From positions 682,001 to 746,000 of the forward strand of contig CAWDME010000012.1 in NCBI GenBank assembly GCA_963803335.1: a stretch of 64,000 bases of DNA, in the 5' to 3' direction. This DNA is from DASSUW01 sp963803335. GTDB taxonomy: Bacteria > Actinomycetota > Thermoleophilia > Solirubrobacterales > Solirubrobacteraceae. The notes beneath the pieces are model-generated. The model was not told the DNA's origin. It saw nothing but the letters and a program-made list of their open reading frames with translations, and did no database searches. Position numbers and translations under genes: made by a program. Below, one piece after another: positions 16,729 through 24,545 of this stretch. Each line of letters opens with the position of its first letter. The first letter of the stretch is position 1.

Positions 16729-18516
16729 ATGGGCGAGAACGTCAGCCAGTTCATCCTGCGGCGCCTGCACGAAGAGTGGGACGTCGAGCGCATCTACGGC
16801 TACCCGGGCGACGGGATCAACGGGCTGCTTGGCGCCTTCCACGAGCATGGCGACCAGATCGAGTTCATCCAGACGCGCCACGAGGAGCTGGCGGCGTTCA
16901 TGGCCTGCGCGCACGCGAAGATGACCGGCGAGGTCGGCGTCTGCATGGCCACCTCGGGCCCCGGTGCGATCCATCTGCTCAACGGGCTCTACGACGCCAA
17001 GCTCGACCACCAGCCGGTCGTGGCGATCATCGGCCAGCAGAAGACGATCTCGCTCGGCGCCAACTACCAGCAGGAGGTCGACCTGCAGGTCCTGTTCAAG
17101 GATGTCGCCTCCGAGTTCTGCATGCAGGTCTCCTCCGCGCCGGCAGCCCGCCACATCATCGACCGCGCCTTCCGCGTCGCGCAGGCGTCGCGGAGCGTCA
17201 CGTGCGTCATCGTGCCGGCCGACATCCAGGAGGACGAGTACTCGGACCCGCCGCGGATGCACGGAGCCGTGTTCAGCGGCGGGACGATCACGCGGCCGCA
17301 CGTTGTGCCGCGCGACGAGGACCTGCGGCGCGCCTCGGAGGTGCTCAACGCCGGCGAGAAGGTGGCGATGCTGATCGGCCAGGGCGCCAAGGAGGCGGCC
17401 GACGAGGTCGAGCAGGTCGCCGACATCCTCGGCTGCGGCGTGGCCCGCGCGCTCAACGGGCGGGACGCGCTCCCGGACGATCTGCCCTGGCTCACGGGCT
17501 CGATCGGACTGCTCGGCACGAAGGCGAGCCAGCAGATGATGGCCGGGTGCGACACGCTGTTCATGGTCGGCACGAGCTTCCCGTACTCGGAGTGGCTGCC
17601 CAAGCCGGGCCAAGCGCGCGGCGTGCAGATCGACCTCGACGCGCGGATGCTCGGCATCCGCTATCCGATGGAGGTCGCGCTGTGCGGCGACAGCCGCGAC
17701 ACGTTGCGCGCGTTGATCCCGTTGCTCGAGCACAAGCAGGACCGCTCATGGCGCGAGGAGATCGAGGACAACGTCGCCCGGTGGTGGGAGATCATCGCCG
17801 ATCGGGCGATGCAGGACGCGGATCCCATCAACCCGCAGCGCGTGTTCTGGGAGCTCAACGACTTCCTTCCGGACCGCGCGATCGTCACCGCCGACTCGGG
17901 GTCCGGGACGAACTGGTGGGCGCGCGAGCTGCGCCTGCGCAAGGGGATGAAGGCGGCCCTGTCGGGAACGCTGGCGACGATGGGTCCGTCGATGCCGTAT
18001 GCGGTCGCGGCGAAGTTCGCCTACCCGGACCGACCGGTGATCGCGGTCGAGGGCGACGGCTCGATGCAGATGAACGGCATCAACTCCCTGATCGATGCGG
18101 CGCACTACTACAAGCGCTGGAGCGACCCGCGCCTGATCGTCCTCGTCGTGCACAACAACGACCTCAACCAGGTGACGTGGGAGCAGCGCGTGCTGGCAGG
18201 CGACGCCAAGCTCGAGGCCTCGCAGGACCTACCGGACTTCCCGTTCGCCGAGTACGCGCGCACGCTCGGGCTCGACGGCGTGCGCGTCGACGAGCCCGAC
18301 GAGATCCGGCCGGCGTGGGAGCGGGCGATGAAGGCCGACCGGCCCTTCGTCTTCGAGGCGATCACCGACCCGAACGTGCCGCCGCTCCCGCCGCACATCC
18401 GGATGGAGCAGGCCAAGAAGCTGGGCATGGCGCTGATCGGCGGCAAGGAGGACCAGGCCCCGGCGATCATGAAGCAGGCGATCAAGGGCAAGTGGCAGGA
18501 GCTCGTCAACCGATGA
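16729..18516 (+). CDS. thiamine-diphosphate enzyme, pyruvate oxidase (PoxB)-like
   Basis: A 595-residue enzyme of the pyruvate oxidase/acetolactate synthase family. GGAAGGA lies before the ATG. The order of domains is: PYR domain with activating Glu in QTRHEELAAFMA; central domain (about 190-330); PP domain with GDGSMQMNG starting at Gly442 and Asn476-Asn477 for Mg-ThDP binding. Overall it is closest to the PoxB/YdaP type, which decarboxylates pyruvate and passes electrons to quinone or oxygen; acetolactate synthesis is less likely because no small subunit is nearby. It overlaps the next gene by ATGA, linking lactate and pyruvate oxidation. Confidence 0.85.
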   Translation: MGENVSQFILRRLHEEWDVERIYGYPGDGINGLLGAFHEHGDQIEFIQTRHEELAAFMACAHAKMTGEVGVCMATSGPGAIHLLNGLYDAKLDHQPVVAIIGQQKTISLGANYQQEVDLQVLFKDVASEFCMQVSSAPAARHIIDRAFRVAQASRSVTCVIVPADIQEDEYSDPPRMHGAVFSGGTITRPHVVPRDEDLRRASEVLNAGEKVAMLIGQGAKEAADEVEQVADILGCGVARALNGRDALPDDLPWLTGSIGLLGTKASQQMMAGCDTLFMVGTSFPYSEWLPKPGQARGVQIDLDARMLGIRYPMEVALCGDSRDTLRALIPLLEHKQDRSWREEIEDNVARWWEIIADRAMQDADPINPQRVFWELNDFLPDRAIVTADSGSGTNWWARELRLRKGMKAALSGTLATMGPSMPYAVAAKFAYPDRPVIAVEGDGSMQMNGINSLIDAAHYYKRWSDPRLIVLVVHNNDLNQVTWEQRVLAGDAKLEASQDLPDFPFAEYARTLGLDGVRVDEPDEIRPAWERAMKADRPFVFEAITDPNVPPLPPHIRMEQAKKLGMALIGGKEDQAPAIMKQAIKGKWQELVNR

Positions 18517-21500
18517 ACCGCACGATCGTCAACGGGGGCCACGACCTGCGCTCGCCCGAGCGGACCGCAGACATCGACGTCAAGGCGCTCGAGCGCGAGC
18601 TCGCGCGCACCGTCCGCGGCGAGGTGCGGTTCGACGCGGGCTACCGGGCGATCTACTCGCACGACTCCTCCAACTACCGCCAGCAGGCCATCGGCGTCGT
18701 CGTGCCGGCCGACCAGGACGACGTCGTCGCGGCCATGGCGGTCTGCCGCGAGCACCACGCCCCCGTGCTCCCGCGCGGTTGCGGCACCTCGCTCTCGGGC
18801 GAGACGACCAACCACGCGGTCGTAATCGACGTGTCGCGCAACCTGCGGGACATCAAGGAGATCAACGAGCGCCGGCGCTACGCGATCGTCGAACCGGGCG
18901 TCATCCACGACCAGCTCACCTCGATCACCGAGCCGCAGATGAACCTCACGTTCGCCCCCGACACGTCCACGCACCAGTACGCGACGTTCGGCGGCATGAT
19001 CGGCAACAACTCGTGCGGCATTCACTCCGTGATGGGCGGCCGCACCTCGGACAACATCCACGAGCTCGACATCGTCACCTACGACGGCTGCCGCATGACG
19101 GTCGGCGCGACCGGCGACGCCGAGCTCGAGCGGATCGTCGCCGCCGGCGGCCGGCGCGGCGACATCTACCGCCGCATGCTGCGCCTGCGCGACCGCTACG
19201 CCGACGAGATCCGCCGGGGCTACCCGCAGATCCCGCGCCGGGTCTCCGGCTACAACCTCGACGACCTGCTGCCCGAGAAGAGCTTCCATGTCGCCCGCGC
19301 GCTGACCGGCAGCGAGGGCACCCTGGCGATGGTCTTGCAGGCGAAGGTGCGGCTCCTGTATTCGCCGCCGGAGCGAGCGCTGGCCGTCATCGGATACCCG
19401 TCGCACGCCGACGCCGCCGATGAGGTTCCGCCGCTGCTGGAGGCCGGCGCGATCGGCCTGGAGGCCATCGACCACAAGCTGCTCGCCGACCTGCAGATCG
19501 AAGGGCAGCACCTCCAGGACATGCAGCTGCTGCCCGCGGGCGAGGCGTTCCTGCTCGTCGAGTTCGGCGGCGAGGAGCGCGCCGAGGCCGCGGACAAGGC
19601 GCGCAAGGCCCTGCGAGCGATCGGCCGCAAGCCCGGCGACGACTCGGTGGCGGTACACACCGAGCCGGACACCCAGCGCACGATCTGGGAGGTCCGCGAG
19701 GGCGGGCTCGGCGCAACATCGTACGTCCCGCTGGAGCGCGACCACTGGCCGGGCTGGGAGGACGCGGCGGTGCCACCCAACCGCGTCGGCGACTACCTGC
19801 GCGACTTCGACCAGCTGCTCGACCGGTACGACTACCGCGCCTCGCTGTACGGCCACTACGGCGATGGCTGCATCCACTGCCGCATCAACTTCGACCTGCG
19901 CACCGACGGTGGCGTCCGCACGTGGCGGCGATTCCTCGACGACGCCGCGGACCTGGTGGTCTCCTACGGCGGCTCGCTGTCGGGCGAGCACGGCGACGGC
20001 CAGGCCCGCGCCGAGCTGCTGGAGAAGATGTACGGGCCCGACCTCGTCAAGGCGATGGAGCAGCTCAAGGCGATCTGGGACCCGGACAACCGGGTGAACC
20101 CGCACAAGGTCGTCGACCCGTATCCGATCGTCTCGAACATGAAGCTGGGCGCCGGCTACGCGCCGCCGCAGCCGTCGCCGCTGCACTTCTCCTATCCCGA
20201 GGACGGCGGCTCGTTCGCCCACGCGGCGCTGCGCTGCGTCGGCGCCGGCAAGTGCCGCGACACGTCGAGCGGGACGATGTGCCCGTCGTACATGGTCACG
20301 CTCGATGAGGAGCACACCACGCGCGGGCGCGCGCGGATCCTCTACGAGATGCTCGAGGGCGACACGATCACGGACGGCTTCAAGTCCAAGGAGGTGCACG
20401 AGGCGCTCGACCTGTGCCTGTCGTGCAAGGGCTGCAAGGGCGACTGCCCGGTCAACGTCGACATGGCGACCTACAAGGCCGAGTTCCTCTCGAAGTACTT
20501 CAAGGGACGGCTTCGGCCGCCCGAGGCGTACACGATGGGCCTGATCATGGTCCACGCCCGGCTTGCCGCCAAGATGCCGCGGCTGGCCAACGCCGTCGCG
20601 TCGCTGTCACTGGTCAAGCGCCTCGGCGGGATCTCGCCGCAGCGTGAGATGCCGCCGTTCGCGCCCGAGACGTTCCAGGCCTGGTTCGAGCGCCGAGGGA
20701 CCGTCAACCCGCACGGCGACCCCGTAGTCCTCTTCCCCGACACGTTCAACAACTTCCTGCATCCCGAGCCGATGAAGGCGACCGTCGAGGTGCTGGAGGC
20801 CGCAGGCTTCCGCGTCGTGCTGCCCGAGCAGCCCGTGTGCTGCGGGCGACCGCTGTATGACTACGGGATGCTGCCGACGGCGCGGCGCTTTCTGAAACGC
20901 CTCGTCGACGTGCTCGGGCCGCATGCGCAGGCCGGGACCCATATCGTCGGCGTCGAGCCGAGCTGCGTGGCCGTCTTCCGCGACGAGCTGGTCAACATGC
21001 TGCCGCACGACGAGGACGCCAAGCGCATCTCGCTGCAGACGCTCACGCTGGCGGAGTTCCTCCAGCAGCACGCGGCGGAATGGGACATGCCGAAGCTGCG
21101 ACGCAAGGCGCTCGTGCACGGCCACTGCCACCAGAAGGCCGTCATGGGCATGTCCGCGGAGCAGCAGCTCTACCAGCGGATGGGCCTGGACGCGCAGCTG
21201 TTGGACTCCGGCTGCTGCGGCATGGCGGGCTCGTTCGGATTCGAGGCCGGCCACTACGACATCTCCGTCAAGGTCGGTGAGCACAAGCTGCTGCCGATCG
21301 TGCGCGATGCCGCAGCGGAGACGCTGCTGATCGCCGACGGCTTCTCGTGCAAGACACAAGTCGAGCAGCTCACCGACCGCCGGCCACTGCACACCGCGCA
21401 GGTCATCAAGATGGCGATGGAGCACGGGCCCGAGGGTCCGCCGGCGGAGCGACCCGAGCGCGCGTATCCGGACGTGCACCTCAACGGCAGCCGTAACGGG

Positions 21501-21581
21501 CACGGCGCGGCGATCGCCGCCGGAGCGACCGTCGCGCTCGCCGTAGCGGGTGCCGCGGCAGCGCGAGCGGCTCGCCATTGA
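18513..21581 (+). CDS. FAD/Fe-S oxidoreductase, D-lactate dehydrogenase-like (GlcD-GlcF fusion)
   Basis: A 1022-residue fusion resembling YdiJ-type 2-hydroxyacid dehydrogenases. It contains an FAD_binding_4 domain (about 50-250; LPRGCGTSLSGETTNHAVVI), an FAD-oxidase C-terminal domain (to about 530; GHYGDGCIHCRINFDLRTDG, SGEHGDGQAR), a two-cluster ferredoxin part (Cys575 onward, CVGAGKCRDTSSGTMCPS; then CLSCKGCKGDCP near 635), and a tail with two CCG modules (VCCGRPLYDYG, SGCCGMAGSFGFE). It should oxidise D-lactate or a related acid and pass electrons to the respiratory chain. A hydrophobic Ala/Gly C-terminus may associate with membrane. The ATG overlaps the previous stop. Confidence 0.9.
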   Translation: MNRTIVNGGHDLRSPERTADIDVKALERELARTVRGEVRFDAGYRAIYSHDSSNYRQQAIGVVVPADQDDVVAAMAVCREHHAPVLPRGCGTSLSGETTNHAVVIDVSRNLRDIKEINERRRYAIVEPGVIHDQLTSITEPQMNLTFAPDTSTHQYATFGGMIGNNSCGIHSVMGGRTSDNIHELDIVTYDGCRMTVGATGDAELERIVAAGGRRGDIYRRMLRLRDRYADEIRRGYPQIPRRVSGYNLDDLLPEKSFHVARALTGSEGTLAMVLQAKVRLLYSPPERALAVIGYPSHADAADEVPPLLEAGAIGLEAIDHKLLADLQIEGQHLQDMQLLPAGEAFLLVEFGGEERAEAADKARKALRAIGRKPGDDSVAVHTEPDTQRTIWEVREGGLGATSYVPLERDHWPGWEDAAVPPNRVGDYLRDFDQLLDRYDYRASLYGHYGDGCIHCRINFDLRTDGGVRTWRRFLDDAADLVVSYGGSLSGEHGDGQARAELLEKMYGPDLVKAMEQLKAIWDPDNRVNPHKVVDPYPIVSNMKLGAGYAPPQPSPLHFSYPEDGGSFAHAALRCVGAGKCRDTSSGTMCPSYMVTLDEEHTTRGRARILYEMLEGDTITDGFKSKEVHEALDLCLSCKGCKGDCPVNVDMATYKAEFLSKYFKGRLRPPEAYTMGLIMVHARLAAKMPRLANAVASLSLVKRLGGISPQREMPPFAPETFQAWFERRGTVNPHGDPVVLFPDTFNNFLHPEPMKATVEVLEAAGFRVVLPEQPVCCGRPLYDYGMLPTARRFLKRLVDVLGPHAQAGTHIVGVEPSCVAVFRDELVNMLPHDEDAKRISLQTLTLAEFLQQHAAEWDMPKLRRKALVHGHCHQKAVMGMSAEQQLYQRMGLDAQLLDSGCCGMAGSFGFEAGHYDISVKVGEHKLLPIVRDAAAETLLIADGFSCKTQVEQLTDRRPLHTAQVIKMAMEHGPEGPPAERPERAYPDVHLNGSRNGHGAAIAAGATVALAVAGAAAARAARH

Positions 21582-21647
21582 GGGGCGGCGCGTGCGACCT
21601 ACATCGCCTGTCGAAGGTGGGGGTCGCCGCCGTCGCACGACCGTGCG

Positions 21648-22508
21648 GTGATCATGCGCCGTCTGCAGCACCTGCTCACGACTACGTGGGACGGGTACGT
21701 CGACGACCGCTGCCCGCAGCTCTCGGCCGGCATCGCGTACTACACACTGTTCGCCTTGTTCCCGCTCACCATCCTCAGCGTCGCGTCGTTCGGCCTCGTC
21801 GTCGGCGCCGGCACCGCGCGGACCGAGCTGATCGACTTCCTGCTCGACAACGTGCCGCTGCAGCCCGACAGCGGGCGCCGCGAGCTCGAGCAGATCCTCC
21901 GGAACGTGACGGCCGACGCGCAGGCGTTCGGCATCGTGGGCATCGCCGGGCTCGTGTTCTCCGCGAGCGGGCTCATGGGATCGGTGCGCTACGCGCTGAG
22001 CCGGGCGTTCGACGTCGATGAGCAACGGCCTCTGCTGCTCGGCAAGCTGGTTGACGTGCTGCTCGTCCTCGCCGTCGGCATCGTGGCCGGCGCGTCGCTC
22101 GCGCTCACCCTGGTGGAGCGGCTGACGACGTCGGCATCATCGGCACTGGCGGATGCGTTGGGCCCGACGCTCGCATTCGTGCCGCAGGCGGTCCTTGGCC
22201 TCGGGCAGTTCGTGCCGCTCCTGCTGGCCACGGCGGTGTTCGCCTTCCTCTATCGGTTCGTCCCGGCGCGCGACATCCGCTGGCGCGACGCACTCCCAGG
22301 CGCCCTGATCGCCGCCCTCGCGTACGAGGCGGTCAAGACGGGCTTCGCGTTCTACCTGCGCAATGTCGCCTCGTACGGCGCCGTGTACGGCTCGATTGCC
22401 ACGGTGATCGCACTCGCCTTCTTCGTGTTCCTGTCCGCCAACGTGTTCCTCGCCGGCGCGGAGATCACGGCGGCGTGGCCGCGCGCATGGCGGCGCGCGC
22501 CGGCTTGA
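21648..22508 (+). CDS. YihY/UPF0761 (BrkB-like) inner-membrane protein
   Basis: A 286-residue membrane protein with about six helices. The start is GTG at 21648, or ATG at 21654. Family signs: CPQLSAGIAYYTLFALFPL near the N-terminus, SASGLMGSVRYALSRAFDV, and the C-terminal GAVYGSIATVIALAFFVFLSANVFLAGAE-type region (core quoted: YGSIATVIALAFFVFLSA). Members were once called ribonuclease BN by mistake; the true role is unclear, perhaps in envelope lipid transport. It lies 66 bp after the dehydrogenase on the same strand. Confidence 0.9.
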   Translation: MIMRRLQHLLTTTWDGYVDDRCPQLSAGIAYYTLFALFPLTILSVASFGLVVGAGTARTELIDFLLDNVPLQPDSGRRELEQILRNVTADAQAFGIVGIAGLVFSASGLMGSVRYALSRAFDVDEQRPLLLGKLVDVLLVLAVGIVAGASLALTLVERLTTSASSALADALGPTLAFVPQAVLGLGQFVPLLLATAVFAFLYRFVPARDIRWRDALPGALIAALAYEAVKTGFAFYLRNVASYGAVYGSIATVIALAFFVFLSANVFLAGAEITAAWPRAWRRAPA

Positions 22509-22599
22509 TTCCCCGGGGTCGTCAGCGGACCGACGCGCAGCGTCGACATCCAACTGAGAGAGGGCAGCGCCTCATGTATCCGAATGAAGGAGGCCATCC

Positions 22600-23229
22600 A
22601 TGTCCGCTGCTCTACGAGTGTGCACCCTGCTTTCGTGCGCGGCGCTCGCGGGCGGCGTCGCGGCCTGCGGCGGCGACGACACGAGCACCGAGAGCGCGAA
22701 CGCCGGAGCTGGTTCGTCAGCCGGCTCGACGGAGTCGAGCTCACCCACCGAGGCTGTGACCCAAATCGTCGGCGGTAAGAGCGTGCTCCGGCTCGATCCC
22801 CAGCTCCGGCAGGCGCTTGACGTCGCCCACGTGAAGATCATGCCCTCGGGCGAGGCGTCGAGCGTCGCGAGCGGCATCGCGCTACCGATCAGCGCCGGGC
22901 GGCTCGACATCGACACGCCGTCGGGCACCATCCAGCACGCGGGCGGCCTGCGCTTCAGCGCACTCGGGAAGTCGGTGGAGGCCGACAACCTCGTGCTGCG
23001 CCCGAAGGACGGCGTGGTGACCGCGCGGATCGACGGCGAGCGCGTGTCGCTGTTCTCGGCCGATATCGGCAAGCCGCGCGTCGTCGACACCAGCGACACC
23101 GTCGTACTGCCGTCCGACGTGAGCGTCGGCGACGGGGCGGTACGGGCACTCAACGACGCGCTCGGCGTGAAGGTGTTCGACAGCGGCCTGCACGTCGGCC
23201 GGCTCACCGCCAGCGCTAAGCGCCAGTAG
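22600..23229 (+). CDS. secreted lipoprotein with HtaA-like beta domain
   Basis: A 209-residue lipoprotein. GAAGGAGGCC precedes the ATG. The signal peptide ends in a lipobox (GGVAAC), followed by a Ser/Gly/Glu-rich linker to about residue 55. The rest is predicted beta-rich: VLRLDPQLRQALDVAHVKIM, GIALPISAGRLD, IQHAGGLRFSALGKSVEADN. This pattern resembles HtaA-type domains, which bind haem in corynebacteria, but the key ligands are not clear here, so haem binding is only a possibility. It stands alone between YihY and a convergent small gene. Confidence 0.7.
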   Translation: MSAALRVCTLLSCAALAGGVAACGGDDTSTESANAGAGSSAGSTESSSPTEAVTQIVGGKSVLRLDPQLRQALDVAHVKIMPSGEASSVASGIALPISAGRLDIDTPSGTIQHAGGLRFSALGKSVEADNLVLRPKDGVVTARIDGERVSLFSADIGKPRVVDTSDTVVLPSDVSVGDGAVRALNDALGVKVFDSGLHVGRLTASAKRQ

Positions 23230-23467
23230 CGGAGTCCTCGGCGTCGATCAGGTTCCGCATGAGCGCGACGGCGAGCGTGTCGGCGTCGCGCTCCATGCGG
23301 TGACGGTCCAATCGCTGGACGGCGCGCTCGACCGCATCCACCAGTGCGTCGCGTCGTCCACGTGCCGGCGGAGGGCACGACGGCCTCCGCCCAGCAAGCC
23401 GGACAGATGGCGCGGCCAGCACCCAGCAGCGAGCTCTTCGGTCGCCCCGCTGAGCTGCCGGCTTCAA
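23216..23467 (-). CDS. possible small helical protein (uncertain)
   Basis: An 83-codon frame whose TTG start overlaps the stop of the gene before it (TTGA), a join style common in this window. The C-terminal 45 residues (RRDALVDAVERAVQRLDRHR, MERDADTLAVALMRNLIDAE) look like a real amphipathic helix pair. The N-terminal half is Arg/Pro-rich and unconvincing. Its end overlaps the lipoprotein gene by 14 bp on the other strand. It may be the shifted end of a larger lost gene. Confidence 0.3.
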   Translation of the reverse strand: MKPAAQRGDRRARCWVLAAPSVRLAGRRPSCPPPARGRRDALVDAVERAVQRLDRHRMERDADTLAVALMRNLIDAEDSATGA

Positions 23468-23907
23468 TCGGCCGACGAGGCGCCGTCAGCCTGCTCCAGC
23501 TTCCTCAGACCGAGCGCGAAGCCGGTGCCCGCGAGGTACATACCGGTCGCCGTCAGCGCCCCGAGCGGCCACACGACCGCGGTGGGAATGAGCGCGATCA
23601 GCGCGACGGCCCCGACTGCGGCGGCGATCGCCGCCACGTGAATCGCGCCCGTGCGCACTGCATTCCGGTCGGCGGCGAGCTGCGACGCGCTCGTGCCGGG
23701 CTCGACGCCGCGCCCACTGAGCTTCAGCATCCCGAACGCGGCGGCCGCGCCGAGCGCAACCCCGAGCGCGGAGGCAACGCCCGGCTTCCCATGGCTGTCG
23801 ATCAGGACCTGGCCCGAGGCCCAGATCGTCACCGTGTAGCCATAGGGCAGGCTGGCGCCGTGGAGGGCGGCGTCGAGGCCTCTGATGTACTGGCGGCGGC
23901 TCAGCAT
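23464..23907 (-). CDS. small multi-helix membrane protein
   Basis: A 147-residue protein with three or four hydrophobic helices (about 42-60, 85-105, 112-132) and a short N-terminal soluble part (LSRRQYIRGLDAALHGASLP). No known family is recognised. The ATG directly follows the TAG stop of the gene upstream (stop 23908-23910, start 23907), so the two are probably one transcription unit and may form a membrane complex. Confidence 0.65.
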   Translation of the reverse strand: MLSRRQYIRGLDAALHGASLPYGYTVTIWASGQVLIDSHGKPGVASALGVALGAAAAFGMLKLSGRGVEPGTSASQLAADRNAVRTGAIHVAAIAAAVGAVALIALIPTAVVWPLGALTATGMYLAGTGFALGLRKLEQADGASSAD

Positions 23908-24417
23908 CTAGCCGGCGTCCTCCTCCTCCGCGTCCGGGTCGCCGCGCCGCCGTTGCACGTATTCGGCGATGAAGATCTCGCCGGACTCGGCGAGCAAGAA
24001 GACGAGGATGCTGAGCGCACCGGCGGCGGGCCAGGCGCCGCCGCCCGGGACGAGCGCCGCAGTCCCCGCCGCGGTCCCGATGCCGAGCGCACACGAGAGG
24101 ACATTCTGCGCCGTGCCCAGCATGGCAACCTCGGGGGGAACCGCCCCCACGCGAATGCGAAAGCCGCGCGTGACTACTCCTTCCAGTGCGGCCACGACGA
24201 CGGCGGCTGCGATGGCGAACAGCCACACCTGCACGATCGTGGGACTGCCCGCCACGGCCTGTACCGCGCCGAACGAGGCCGTGATCGTGATCGAGAAGCC
24301 GAACGCGGTCGAGTTGCCGACCATCGATGTGCTGACTGCCGTGGCCACCGGCCCGTGCCGCTCGGTGCTCCCCGGGCGGTCGCTCGCGCGCGCTGCCATG
24401 CGCAGGCGCATGCCCAT
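23908..24417 (-). CDS. multi-helix membrane protein of unknown function
   Basis: A 169-residue protein from the ATG at 24417; a longer frame reaches 24558, but its head is Arg-rich and would overlap the transporter gene start. It has four hydrophobic helices with small extracytoplasmic loops (VQVWLFAIAAAVVVAALEGV, EVAMLGTAQNVLSCALGIG) and an acidic tail (RRRGDPDAEEEDAG). No motif or family is recognised. It is paired with the small membrane protein immediately downstream. Confidence 0.65.
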   Translation of the reverse strand: MGMRLRMAARASDRPGSTERHGPVATAVSTSMVGNSTAFGFSITITASFGAVQAVAGSPTIVQVWLFAIAAAVVVAALEGVVTRGFRIRVGAVPPEVAMLGTAQNVLSCALGIGTAAGTAALVPGGGAWPAAGALSILVFLLAESGEIFIAEYVQRRRGDPDAEEEDAG

Positions 24418-24545
24418 GGTGCGAGCGCGGCTCCCGGCCTTCGTCAGGGCGCTGACGGCCGTACGTCGTCCGTCAGTCGCCAGACGGCCAAGCCGACCGC
24501 GCGCGACTCGCGGGGCACTTCCGCCGCGTAGGCAAGGGAGGTCCC

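Noticed and set aside
16776..18512. Open frame continuous with the dehydrogenase frame that would give a 1601-residue protein
   Set aside because: The upstream 579 residues are Arg/Ala/Gly-rich and lie on top of the clear thiamine enzyme in another frame; the ATG at 18513 with ATGA overlap is the natural start.
18108..20555. Long leftward frame opposite the dehydrogenase gene
   Set aside because: Composition is typical of antisense shadows in GC-rich genes; no motifs, and the sense gene is unmistakable.
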